Assembly: GCA_021464525.1 (NCBI GenBank)
Contig: JADRCO010000038.1
Span: 1-64,000, forward strand
DNA from: Rhizophagus sp. LPA8_4_AMF
Lineage: Eukaryota; Glomeromycota; Glomeromycetes; Glomerales; Glomeraceae
Direction of reading: 5' to 3'
Length of the DNA stretch: 64,000 nucleotides
In this document: positions 12,701 through 25,300 of the stretch, in pieces
Position numbering within the stretch: the first letter of the stretch is position 1
Layout: every line of letters begins with the position of its first letter
The notes under the pieces: model-generated
Databases searched by the model: none
The model's input: only the letters and a program-made list of their open reading frames with translations
What the model was told of the DNA's origin: nothing
Made by a program: the position numbers and the translations under genes

Positions 12701-15257
12701 TCTACTATTATTAAGCAGATCTCTCCCGATTTTAGCCCTTTCAGCTACCATTGGGAATCCAGAGATATTTCATAAATGGATGACTAAGTCTAAAGAAGCT
12801 CATGGACCTCCAATGAAACTTATCAAAACAACAAAAAGATTTTCAGATTTACACCCGTATGTATATTTGCCGAGATTTCCATTGACTTCACTTCTTGAGA
12901 CAACGGTAAATCCAATAGAAGAGCAACGGCAAAGAGAAAGTATTGTTCCCATTAATCCGATATTTTCTTTATCAATGATTATTTTAAAAGAACACGGATT
13001 ACCTGATGATATGAAGCTTGTTCCATCTCAATGTATTCAACTCTGGGATGAAATGAAAAAACATATAGGTAATAATCCGCCTAGTGGATTTAGTAAGTTA
13101 GACCCTGATGAATATTTTAAAGGTATCGGTTATATTGTTAAAGATGATGCTGATAGATATGAACAAGAACTTAAGCAAGCTTTTACGAATTATGCAAGGG
13201 ATGATTCTTCAATTAATATAGTAAAATCAACTATTGAAGGACTAGGGACTGGTATTAAAGATGGATTTACGGGTTTGGAATCAACAGCCAATGGATTAGA
13301 TGTTTATGGTGATGAGTTTTTTAAAGAGGGAATTGTACCATTATTATGCGAACTCTCAGCACAGGATAAGCTTCCGGCTATTTTGTTTCATATTGATAGA
13401 AAAGGATGCGTTGAACTTGCACTTCATATTTTGGAACAATTAGAATTAGCAGAGGACACAAAGAGAGCTGGTGATCCGAAATATCAAGCAAAAAAGAAAG
13501 AAGCGATGTCTCAAGAAAAGGCTCGTAAGAAAGAGTTAAAGAGAACACGAGATTTAAAGATTAAAGAAGATATCGCAAAAAGCGAAATTCTTCCAGAGCT
13601 AGAAGACCCTATTCCGACAATTTTTGACTGGAAAGCACATGATCCTGATTTTACTTTCGTAAATCGAAAATATCAAGTCCCTTCAGAAGAGTTTGAAAGA
13701 ATAATAGAACATGCACGTCGAAAAATGAGAGGGAATTCCAAGTTATTGATAGCACTGGAAAGAGGTATCGGAGTACATCACTCTGGTCTTCCTAAAAAAT
13801 ATTTAAGCGCGGTTGAAATTCTATTTAGACGTCGTCATTTACGAGTTGTAATTGCGACTGGTTCTTTAGCTCTTGGTATAAATATGCCGTGCAAAACAGT
13901 GGTATTTGTTGGAGATTCGATTTATCTTACTGCTTTACAATACAGACAAATGTCCGGAAGATCTGGAAGAAGAGGATTTGACCCTATAGGTCATGTAATA
14001 TTTTTTGGCGTACCCCTAACGAAGATTATAAGACTCCTTATGTCAGGATTACCAAGTCTTTCAGGACATTTTCCTTTGACGACAACCCTTGTTTTACGTT
14101 CTTTTAATCTTCTTAATCAATGTAAGGATAAGAATGTTAATGACTATAATTATGCCAAAAATGCTATCAAAGGATTATTCGGTGAATCCTTTTTTTGTCT
14201 TGGTAAAGAATATTTATCTGAACAAATTAAGCATCATTTAAGATTTTCCATAGAATACTTGATGCGCGAAAATCTTTTAGATCAAAATGGCAATTTAATT
14301 AATCTATCTGCTATGGTCTCACACTTATATTATGTGGAACCAAGTAATTTCGCATTTTCTGTTTTATTTAAACATGGAGTATTTCACGAAATTTGTTCAC
14401 AATTGAGAACAGACTCTTTACAAGTAAAAGAAAAAGTAATGGATGAATTGATTTTAATTCTTTCCCATCTGTTTAGAAGAGTTAAATTGCGCAAGATATC
14501 TGGAGATGAATGTCGAAATCCAAAATACCCTTCTAAAGTTATCTTACCTCCTTTACCGAAAGGTGTCAATGATATTTTAAAAAATCATAATGGACGTGTT
14601 TTAAATATTTATACTGATTACGCTGTAACTTTCGCGAGAAACAATAATTCTAAGTTGGGACTCGATAATACCTTACCTTTATCATTAATCAAAATCCCTC
14701 CTAAGTCTATGGACCAAATTTTACTAAAGAAAGATCCTTTAATTTCTAAACTTGAATCAATGGCGATTTCATTTGTTGCTCGATCACCTTTTATTGCTAT
14801 GTGTAGTTCTTTAGGTGATATTTTTATGAATTTAGAAGATTTAACTAGTCATATTCATAGTGAAATATTTTTGGATCTTCATAGTATACCTTTTATTAAA
14901 ACGGATGAAAATATAAATGCATATATAAGTGATTTTTTCTCTCATGGTCAAGAAATTGCCCTTGTTGAATCAAATGGAATGAGGCGCGGTGAAGTTTGGC
15001 AAGTACGTATTAATAACCCGTGTAAAAAAATAATTCACATATTTTTATAATCGTAATAATTTTTACCTTTTTTTTAGGTCTTAAAGGATTTTCATTTGAT
15101 TCTTATGACAATAGTTAGTTCTTTAAAAACTAGGATTGAAAAAATAGGTGCATTAAAATTAGATGAAACCTTAATTGTGAAAGAAACCCGTGTTCTTGAA
15201 GGGTTTGAAATGATTCGAACACGCTTTGAAGAACAATTCTTCCGTATTTGGGCTTAA
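9711..15257 (+). CDS. DDX60-like DExH RNA helicase, copy 1 (one frameshift, possibly a pseudogene)
   Basis: There are five exons: 9711-9792, 9878-12117, 12183-12562, 12660-15002 and 15078-15257, all with GT-AG introns. Helicase motifs are PTSSGKT (I), APTKALVNQV (Ia), DEIH split across intron 3 (II), LALSATIGN (III), VVIATGSLALGINMP (V) and QMSGRSGRRG (VI). The N-terminus has FVIDGDSLL as in DDX60. The summed exons are one base short of whole codons. Comparison with copy 2 places a single G deletion near 11850, after which the frame shifts and stops at 11874. The downstream exons are otherwise open, so the break is recent or a sequencing error. In mammals DDX60 acts in antiviral RNA sensing and RNA decay; a role here is unknown. 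An unusual 14-residue near-duplicate (KKQSARKSSVKKQSA) sits in the Ser/Lys linker of exon 2. The ATG is supported by the matching start of copy 2. Confidence 0.85.
12030..12519 (+). repeat. 490-bp tract identical to 24673-25162 (helicase gene-conversion tract)
   Basis: Every base, including all 65 bp of intron 2, is the same in both helicase copies over this interval. Immediately outside, the copies differ: one base at 12029, and several at 12520 onward where the codons for Ala-Ser become Ile-Ser. Introns 1, 3 and 4 of the two genes are not alike. Confidence 0.9.
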
Positions 15258-16331
15258 ATGTCATGGTTTATAAGTGGTATTGACAAAGCCTTATGAGTAA
15301 TATCAAAATAGAATAAATATAGTGAGCCTATTAATGATAACAAGTTTTATTTTTTTCTTGGCAAGAAGACAAGTATTTATTGTATCGTATATATTAAGAT
15401 TAGAGTAGGTTTTATATGATTATTTTTTTTATGAATAAATGTTAATATACTCGAGAACTTTCATAGGCAAATTTAGTGGAGTCATTGTATAAGAAGGTGA
15501 ATTTGTAACGAGCTAGCTGATACAGTGTCAATGATTCAATAGTAACAGGGACTCTAAAACAACCCCGATGTAAAATTTTTGAATCTATTATTATTCCAAC
15601 AAATAGGTAATAACCCATTTTATTACCAAAAATTTTGTATCAAACATTTTACGAATCATGTTATTGGACAATTTCAATAAATGTAATTTAATCACACTTT
15701 TTATGCTCCTCTCTCTCCCTGATATGTATTTCTACTGGAACGTACGAGAAATAAAATTATTATATCAATAAATAGAATGATTTTAAACTTTGCTCTTTAT
15801 TTCATTACTCTTTTCTAATAGTATACAATAAATATGAATTCCTGAATAATAGCACTTCCTCCAAAAAATAAACCTTTCTTAACGGTATTAATTTTTTAAA
15901 AACGTAAAACTTGTAAAACTTGTAGTATTTGTATTCATCAGAAAAAGTGAAAAATTCTGCATGCATTACATAATTATATTTGTAAATCATTGTATATTAT
16001 AATTATCAAGTATTTCCTACCTTGTGAAAATTTTATCGTTATCGTTTCGTGCCACATCATAAACCAATCAGATTTGGAAAAGAGGGTACGTTTAAATCAC
16101 GTGAAGATCTTTGTTTTTCTTTATTTCATACTAATTTATTTAACTTCAATACTTTTATACTTTTTTAAATTGTAATTTTCGGCTAGTTATGTTGCACCAA
16201 TAAAATTGCTGTTTATCGAACTAAACAGGAACAAGTGATGATATGTACTACACTGTTACGTGACATTTAAGAGATCCGCTATTCAAAAATTATTTTTAAT
16301 AGCTTTGAAATTATAGGATTTATTTCAATAT

Positions 16332-16375
<44 letters not shown>

Positions 16376-18074
16376 TTTTATTTTTTTTTTTTTAGTGTTT
16401 TTTTTTTTTTTTTTTTTTTGATCTTGATGTTATTAAGAGTTCAAGTCCTTGTATATGTGCATTTTTTAGCTTTTATTAGCCGGTGTAATTTTTTTATCAT
16501 GATGACAAAACTCACGAAATTTGCGTATCAATATAAACAGGATTTAATTTTATATTTATAGTTAGAACAATAATGAACAATAATAATGGTGAAGGCAATT
16601 CCTAAAAATGCACCTAGCTAAATTTAAACGCCCAAAGTTCTCGCATATTCTATAATATTTCTTATGACATTTGACACTGTAAAATAAATTATTTATTTAT
16701 AATTAATTATTATTCGGAATTAGTAGTATACTAGATATATTATTAAAATGAACGGTATGATTTTGTATTTATATGATGAATGAGAGTATTTCCTTTAAAA
16801 TTTTATGAAAGGATTTATAAGTTTTCTAAGATTTCTAAACTTAATAATGTGAATCAAGTTGACAGATTCTTTCTTTCAAGTACCTTCATATTTCTCATTT
16901 ACCTAAATAGTAATTTTTGAATGATTGCGGCTTTTACACCATTGGATGATTACTTAATAATTTTCTTGGTGACGATGATCTTTTTCATTATTATTATCTA
17001 GCTTTGTAAATACCACCTCATTTGGTTTCATTTTTATTTTATAAAAAAATTTCTGAAAAACTCCGATACGAAAAACTATGTGATACATGTGATCAACTTC
17101 TAAAATATGCTATATGTATATATATTTTGAGTGTATTAAAATTTAACCGAATAAATAAACTGTATAATCTTTATCGTCATTAAATATTCCTTCGATACGG
17201 AAAATTCTTTTAAAAGTATTGATTAAATAGATGATATTCAGTCGTACTAAATAATATACTAATTAAAACAATCCAATAAAAACAATTATATTTTAATTGA
17301 TCTACGAATATTTGACGAAAAAAATATATATATATTCGCAAAAAGAATTTATTGAAGAAATTTTACAGGCAAAAAACATACTTCATAAATTTTGAGCATT
17401 TTTTTTTTTTGAATTCTCATTTTTCCTATTGTATTGTAAAAAATGAAATTATTATACTCTTTTGCGTTTATATATTAAGAACCATTACATCCAATCTAGT
17501 TATTACAAATACAATCAAACAAAAATGCACGTAATAAAATACAAGGACAATAAGGGAGAAGTGGTGATGAAATGATAGCTAGGATTGAGTCTTGTAGAGA
17601 AGATATACTGATATAGATAAAAATACACCCAAATTATAGTTGCAAAAATAATAACGAATAAGTTATATTTATCTACGCAAGAACACATGTGATTGATTGG
17701 ATAATTGGAGATAAAAGAGTAAATTGAATATAAATCAATTTATTTACTATAATTTGATTTGTGTATAATTTTATTTTATGTTAAAGAAATAAAAAAAAAG
17801 GAGAAAAACTTTGTTTTTAGACTGAAATAATCAATAAATAAGAAAATAGTAACGAAAGATAATATAGAAAAGGAAGTCATGTTGATGATAGAAAATGTGA
17901 GATATGCGGAGAATATCATGTAGATACATATGTTAAGATAATTGTTAAGCTTAAATATAATCTTAAAAAAAAGGTTCATATATTTACTACTAATAAGTCT
18001 TAAAATACTGATGAATATTAACCATAAATAATCTTATGAAATAAACGACAAAATCTTTTTTAAGAAAATAATGA
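15258..18074. other. Gene-free stretch after helicase copy 1
   Basis: The helicase 3' end is followed by AATAAA-type signals near 15312. The rest is AT-rich with long T tracts. Several ~60-codon frames exist, but they are low-complexity Phe/Tyr/Ile strings and were not called. Confidence 0.55.
16335..16420. repeat. Long poly-T tract pair
   Basis: Two near-pure T runs of about 37 and 38 bases, separated by a short AAAG interruption. Confidence 0.9.
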
Positions 18075-18302
18075 TTATGAAATTCCAGCAGGTAAAATTA
18101 GAGATGCGAAACTATTGTCATCATTAAAGCTTGTTCCATTAAATAAATTATTTCCGAAAGAATTATTCGTAATTTGGGGCGTAGTTAATCGAGCAATTCG
18201 GTTAATTGTATCAGAATTATCGATCAAGCGGGCATTATTTTTATTGTTTGCATTATTTACAGACGTACTATTAGTTGTTTGATCACAATCTCTTGATGAC
18301 AT
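18075..18302 (-). CDS. Small protein of the IDRIA/FNGT family (75 aa)
   Basis: Single-exon, ATG-started, 75 residues. The N-terminal ~30 residues are Asn/Ser-rich and variable. The C-terminal ~45 carry the family core: TINRIARLTTPQIT, then NNLFNGTSF, then SLILPAG. The same core occurs in genes at 20.0 and 57.7 kb and in three decayed copies, so it is a real conserved coding unit. No signal peptide, membrane segment, known domain or catalytic motif is visible. FNGT[SN]F contains an NxT sequon, but with no secretion signal this need not be used. It lies between the two helicase copies, 2 kb from its nearest relative and on the same strand. Function unknown. Confidence 0.65.
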   Translation of the reverse strand: MSSRDCDQTTNSTSVNNANNKNNARLIDNSDTINRIARLTTPQITNNSFGNNLFNGTSFNDDNSFASLILPAGIS

Positions 18303-20045
18303 TTGAATAAAAAAATTTTTTTTTGATGAGGAATTAAAATTGTCCCACCCAAGGAATTTTTAGAACATTTATATCGCAAAAGCACACAAAACGTGCTGAA
18401 AAAGTCTTTCCCATATTAGAAACTTTAGTAACTCCAATTGTACGTGTATTTACACAACATACTAAAAGACTTTTTCAATTGCTTTAAATGTTCATATAGT
18501 TTTCTTTGTTATATATGAATTTAGTTGTCAATGAACTAGATGTGATTGGGAAAAAATATCAATATTGTGTAGTATTCTTATTAATCTATCCAAAACAGGA
18601 AGAGTTCAAAGGAATAAAATCTCAGTATTGAGTTTTTATATGCACTGACGCCTTTTTTAATAAGATTAATATCAAAAGCGACTTTGCTTCCTTTCCTTTA
18701 TTTGATAATAATCCAAGGGCTTCGTACGAAACGTAAGCAGGTATTAAACATTATTTTAAAACTGTAAATTAAGGTACTAGGATTATTATGAAGATACATG
18801 TTATATGTTTTTTTAAACAGGAAATAGTCATATAAGAGTTTAACTAATTTAACCAGCCAATAAGAGCTGTACATATTTATTATATTTATTCAACATTATC
18901 TCATATAAAGCCACTTTACCTAGTATATTTTTATACAATCATTATCCATAAGGAAACGCGTTTTCTTATTTTAGGGATAAAATTTTATTTTATTAAAATA
19001 TAAGAAGAAATTAACAAAGATGGTGATATGGAAACAAATTATTTCTTTGTATTATTTTTTCTTTTACAATCACAAAACAAAATGTTCAACTGCATAATCA
19101 AAGTCGTACTATGATATCATGAATTTACCATTTGTAAACAATTTGTCACCGGCGCCATTTACAAGATTTCACATATTGTACACCAATTATTGTTATATAT
19201 ACCATTTGAAGAAAAGTCACCAGTAATATTACACCGATCATCTTATTGTTAAAAAAAAAAGAATTATTTGAGTTTAGATCACAATAAAAAAAAAATTTTT
19301 TTAGGCATGTTAACAAAGAATAAAGCGATTTTCTACATTAATTATCATGTGAGATCATTACAATAACACCATGTTTATAAAACGTTAATTTAAAATGAAA
19401 ACAAAAAAAAATTTTTTTAAACACATCAAATATGAACTTTAACTTAATTATAAACTAGGAAAACGGAAACGTTTAAGTCCTTCGCATTGCATAACTCGCA
19501 TGATCTACTATTTATTTGGCTTATTTCAGGGGTCATATAGGTAGTGTTACATAAGTCGCAAAAAAAGGAAATAAAATTGTCGATCGTGACAGCAAGTTTC
19601 AGTACGGTAAATAGTCCTTCGCTAACGTTTCGGACAATTAATCTTTGGTGATCGAATGAGTTGATTAGTGATTACCAAAATTTGTAACACAACGACTGTC
19701 CGTAATTTTGCCCAGTGCGAACAAATTATAGTGCTATGCAGCATCGCATATCACGTAACCCCAAAAATTAAGATTAAAATTATATTAAAAACTAATAAAA
19801 GAGATCAGATAGTATCTCTGGCTAACATTTTCAGTTGCTTATAATAAATAGGTTGTCAAAAAAATTTGTTATTAAATATAAGGTTCCATTATCACGAATA
19901 TGTTCTATCTATAGGCTCTATCAAATATATTATATGAAATGCAATTAAAAAGAAAAATAAAAGATGGATATTCATTAAATTCTTGCAATTTGGATCATTG
20001 ACTGATTTTTTAAGCGAATTTGACAAGTAAATTTTGCAATATTAA
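18303..20045. other. Intergenic stretch between the two small-family genes
   Basis: It contains a perfect 12-bp inverted repeat (18398-18476) just upstream of the 18.1 kb gene. A possible relic lies near 19530-19770, where GGTAGTGTTACATAAGTCGCA loosely mirrors TATCACGTAACCCC. No gene recognised. Confidence 0.5.
18398..18476. repeat. Inverted repeat GAAAAAGTCTTT / AAAGACTTTTTC
   Basis: Perfect 12-bp arms separated by 55 bp, starting about 95 bp upstream of the ATG of the 18.1 kb small gene. It could be a small foldback relic or part of a promoter or 5' UTR structure. Confidence 0.6.
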
Positions 20046-20276
20046 TCAATGATGTCCAATGGGTAAAATCAAATATTCGAAACTTTTGTTTTCATCAAAG
20101 TTCGTTCCATTAAAGAAATTATTTTCTAGAGGATTATTTGTAATTTGTCGTGTAGTGATTCTAGCGATTCGGTCAATGGTATGAGCATTGCTTTTCAAGC
20201 GAATTCTCGAAACACGGTTTTGTGTTACATTACTTAAAATTCTTGATGTTCTGCGTGTTCTTCGTATAGACGACAT
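20046..20276 (-). CDS. Small protein of the IDRIA/FNGT family (76 aa)
   Basis: Single exon, ATG start, 76 residues. The N-terminal third is very basic (MSSIRRTRRTSRIL), unlike the Asn-rich start of the 18.1 kb member. From about residue 32 it follows the family core: TIDRIARITTRQIT, NNFFNGTNF, SFEYLILPIG. The stable core with a freely varying N-terminus suggests selection on the C-terminal part. No known domain is recognised. It lies 2.1 kb upstream of intact helicase copy 2 and is transcribed away from it. Confidence 0.65.
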   Translation of the reverse strand: MSSIRRTRRTSRILSNVTQNRVSRIRLKSNAHTIDRIARITTRQITNNPLENNFFNGTNFDENKSFEYLILPIGHH

Positions 20277-22361
20277 TTGATTAATGAATATGAATATGAA
20301 TTTTATTATATTGAGTTTTTTATCTTAGCAAGAAAATTGACGATATGATTTTATAACCCGATCCTTAAAGCGTTTCAGTTAATAGTAATAATAGGAATAA
20401 CAAGGTTGATATATTTAACTTTTTTCACAAAAAAAAGAATTTTTTCAGCTTTTTATAAAAATTATAAATTTAATCAATTAGTAATCATATTAATCTTAGT
20501 AATTAATATTGTAAGTAGTAAAATTCTTTAATAATTTTCGCGAAAAGTTACTAATTAATTGCACCAATAAAAGCCATCGTAATTGGTTTTTACACGTAAT
20601 AATCATATTTTTCATTAATAGTTCAAAAGATTCATGCGACTTTCTTTATTAATGTTACAAAGCTATTATAACAAAGAACTTTAAGATCTAATTATTAAAT
20701 GCTTTAGTTTGTTTAAAAATAGGAATCAAAATAAATAATTTCTTTTTTCAGATATGTAAACAAAAAAATATAATATAGCAAAATACAAAGAACCGACATT
20801 TCATTGTATATAGGATTAATTTAGCTAGAACTAAATGAACTTTTATGGTTATTATATTAATCATGAGGTTTAATACCGGTTTTATATTCTTAATTATACT
20901 AACAAAAATTAAATTTGGTAATTATAATGAAATATTTTACTTTTACTTTATAATTTGTATAATTTTATTAAAAGCCAATCGGTGTGCCTCAATTCTTTTT
21001 TTACGAATTTGGATACCGTTAATTTATTTTTAAGTTCAATTAAGAATGTAACAAACAAAAAAAATTCATTTTATAATATTTAGGGGTATACTTTTTGAAT
21101 TAACTTTTAAAGGATTTATTTAAATGTTTTTGTATTACAGTCCTTCATAGTTCAATAACGCGTATATGCAAAGGGGACTATGAAAAGATCGCACATTATA
21201 CATCAAATAATAATTTACTACCAATTGTACAAAAAATTATATATATGTATAAGTATGTATATATTAATTATGAATTAAAATAAATTGTACTATTTGTTAT
21301 AGTACAATTTTCAAGCCCGGCCCTTTTTTTATGCTTAAAGTTTAAGTGCTTTTGTGTCGATCAATTTTATATTTATTTTAGTCGGAATATTTATTCCTTC
21401 CGCTGTACGTTATATCATGCAAATCATAACCCTTTTCGTGCAATAATAATATTATTGTAAATAGAATTTTCTGCTGCGTCCGAATTCTGAAACCACATTT
21501 CCAACATAATTTCCGAACATTCTTTTTTATTAATGATGCAGTATTTTGAAGAACTTAAATATGATACCTACAACCATAAAAGTATTTGAAGGATTTTTAA
21601 AAGCCTTCGACGGTTTTTTTTTATAAAAAATTTATTAATGAATAATATGTCGTACACATAGCGAAAAATATTTGGATATCATTATATTTAATTTAAGATA
21701 TGTTGGGATATGTCGAAAATAATGAATAGCATACATTGAGCTCGACAATGTAGAATATTGAAGACAGCATGAACCTAATAATTTTGAATGATTTTATCAT
21801 TTTAAAGATTGTTTCCGACATTTTAGACATTACCGGATATTCTGGTATCCGGACAATAGGACAATAGGGCATGCATGCATATATAAAAATTATTGCTTTT
21901 TTTTAAGACCTTAACCCGAATTTCTAAAAATTGAAAAAAGTTGATATTATATTCATGTTTTCAAATAGAGCAATTAATCAATGAATTTTTATAATGCTTT
22001 CTGCCGGCTCCTACTGCGGTCAATTGTCATTGATAACTGCAAAAGGAAATCGTAAAATGAAGTCATAGAAGTCAAATAAGGAAGGTATTATAAGAAACAA
22101 TTGAAAGAAATTATAAAAGGCAAAAATAAAAAGCAAAGGTGTGTGTATATTAATTGTTTATCAATATGGAAATGTTTATTTTACCGTTACTATTTAAACA
22201 CTCGAATTATGGTTTTATTTTATTTTCGGCGTTTACAAAAAAAAATTCAGAAAAAAATAAATTTTTTTTTCCGAGTGAATAAAAAGATCCTTGAGCTGGA
22301 AAAAAAAATATACTGAGCGAAAAAAAAAAAAAAATCTTAAGAAAAATAAAAATTATTAACC
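20277..22361. other. Intergenic stretch upstream of helicase copy 2
   Basis: AT-rich with no recognised gene. A hairpin with stem CCGGATA/TATCCGG lies at 21833-21852, followed by GGACAATA repeats. Short frames at 20845 and 22101 are low-complexity Phe/Ile/Lys strings. Confidence 0.5.
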
Positions 22362-25300
22362 ATGAACGAAGAAGATAATAAAAACGAACATTGGTTAAGT
22401 GAATGGTACAACAAATGTCGTTATAAATATATTGATCTTGTCGGTGATTTTGGAGGTAAATATAAAAATATAATTATAATTATGATTTATGATTTATGCT
22501 AAAAATTTTATAATCATAATTATAGGTAGCGAATTGTTCATAATAGAGGGTGATAGTTTAATTTTTAAGTTCATTTATGATCCTAAAACCGACTTTCTTA
22601 ATTTTGGTCAAACTATTAGTGGAGGTCAATTTTTAGCTTTAACTTATTTGATCGAATATTTTCTTAAAAAACTCGAAGAACGTGAATGCGTTTTTCATAT
22701 CGCTTTTTTTGACGTCCATAAATCTATATGGAATAATCGTCCAAAATTACGAATTGCAAGAGAAATTATTATTGATCACTTAAAATCTAATACAAAAATT
22801 CCGGTCTTTGAATTTAAAGATTGGTGGACTGAAGAATGGAAGAATCATTTAGACAACATGCAACCGGCATTTATTTTAACTGGTGATGGCTCAACAGAAC
22901 ATTTAGGAATTAAAGAAATAGACAATTATAATGATGAAGAAATTGATAAATCAATTTCTAAAATTGCAACAAAAAACTCTTTAAAATTGACTATCATATT
23001 ACGAGCATTTATGTTCTTTTCTCTTCACGATAGAGATACGCCTGTCGCACTTTTGCCTGGAATGGAGTTTAGAGATTCACGTGCATATGCTTACGTATTT
23101 GAAAGAGGTATTAATTCAAATAACGAAGCTCAAGAGAAATCGAGTGTTATTAAAAATTTAATTATGAAAGCACTTGAAGTATACGATGAAAAATCAAATT
23201 GGCTTAAAGGACCTGTTGAAAATTTCAAATTAACAACATTGAACAAAGATTTGTTAACTTCTCAAGAATGTTCATACGTATGGTCAAATGGTGGGAAAAG
23301 GATCGCGCTCATTTTATTATCTTTGACGGGAGTTTTGTGTAATAACAATGATAACCGAGATTTTCAATATTTAGCGAAAATATTTTTGCTTCATGTTATT
23401 CTTTTGGATTATCTTCCTTTAAAATTAAGGGTTACACACCCGGTTAGCAATCATGGAAATACGATTGAAGCATTCCTTCAAAATTTTTATGCTTATAGTG
23501 CTAAAGTTTATAGGAGTGAAATTTTTCTTCAGGCAACTCAAAGTATAAAAGACAATAATCTTTATGATTTTATAGATACACGACTTTTTGCGTCTTTAAT
23601 CCAATGTCGATATGATGAAGTGTTAAATTTTAATGATCTTCCTAATGAAATCAAACAACAATTTGATTCGTGTTGGAATCTTTTAAGCCGATTTTGTGAA
23701 AAAAATGGGCTTAATTCTTTAGATATCGATTATGTTGAAACTTTTAAAGAAAAGTTCCAAATTGAAAGTATAGAAATTAATTCAAGTTCATCGGTTCATA
23801 ACAGAGAAGCAAAACTTCTTCCATTTAAACATGATTTCTTTGAAAAATATTTTGAAGATATGAATTTGAAGATTCCCGAAGATTCAAATGTAAAAATTGA
23901 TGAATGTCAATATGGATTAATTGGGAACGTTTATTATAATGATGTCACACATTGGCATTCTACAAAACCGATCACAGTTACAAATAAATCAGATTCCCAT
24001 CACAATAAAAGTAAAAATTCTTTTGAGCGTACAGGATATCAGAAATTTGCGAGATACTTAGAAAGATATGCGGCTTCATTAAATGGAACACAAGGATATT
24101 ATACGCAAAACATAATAGTGGCAAAATCAATTGGAAAACCGTCAGGGGTTAAGAAAATATCTACTTGTGCGATAAAGGCAAAAAAGAAAATTGAAAAAGG
24201 AAGGCTACAAAATTCCTTGGAACTTTCTGAAAAATGTTTTGATAAGGCATTGGAAGAAATTTTAAAAGTTAATATAAAAGAAAAAATTAATCTCTTAGAT
24301 AACAAACTTGAAAAAAAAGACAAAATCACACATCCATTTACTATGTTTAGAGGTCAATTCAAGAAATTGGAGTTCTTGATGGAGCTTTGGGCCGAACATT
24401 GTAAAGCATCTAACGTGAAAAATGATTGGATAATTCCTGTAGAAATATTACATCAAGTGTTCTATATAGTACAAAATTTTCCAAAATATTTGGATGTCAA
24501 GCGGAAGAAAAACTTAATTGAAGTTTTAAATCGACTTAAATTTACCAACTGTAAAGACAATTTGGAAAGAAATGTTAAAGTTTCAAATGAAAACAATGAA
24601 AATAATGAAAATTTCTCATCGTTAGATTTTAATTTACCTGAAGATTCGATCGATTTATCTATTGAAATGTCTGACGCAAGATTTCAAATGTTATACGCGG
24701 GTCATTTAATGGATCGAAATACAAATTCGATAGATGATTCTCGAGTTCCATTTAAGCCAGGTAATTTCTTTTTTTTTAAAAAAAAAAAATTTAAGAAATT
24801 ATAATAATATGTAATTTTTTATTAGATGACTGGCAAGTTAAAGTTTTAGATTTAATTGATAAAAACGAATCTGCATTAATTTGTTGTCCAACTTCATCGG
24901 GAAAAACTTTCATTTCATTTTATGCGATGGAAAAAGTTCTTCGGGAAAGTGATGATGGAATTTTAGTATATGTTGCTCCTACTAAAGCTTTAGTTAATCA
25001 AGTGACAGCCGAGATTTATGGTCGTTTTAAGAAAAATTATAAACACGGCAACAAAACAACCTGGGGCATATATACTCGAGAATATCGCGAAAATCATGAG
25101 AAATGCCAAATTCTTGTAACAATTCCACAAATGCTTGAAATATTGGTTTTATCTCCGCAACGCATTTCTTGGGCTCGAAATATAAAAAGAATCATTTTTG
25201 ATGAGGTAGTGTAATTATTCACAATATTTGATCGCCGATTTTATTTATTTATTGTATCTTTTTCTGCCAAAATTAACTAAATTTATCTCCGTCAAAAGGT

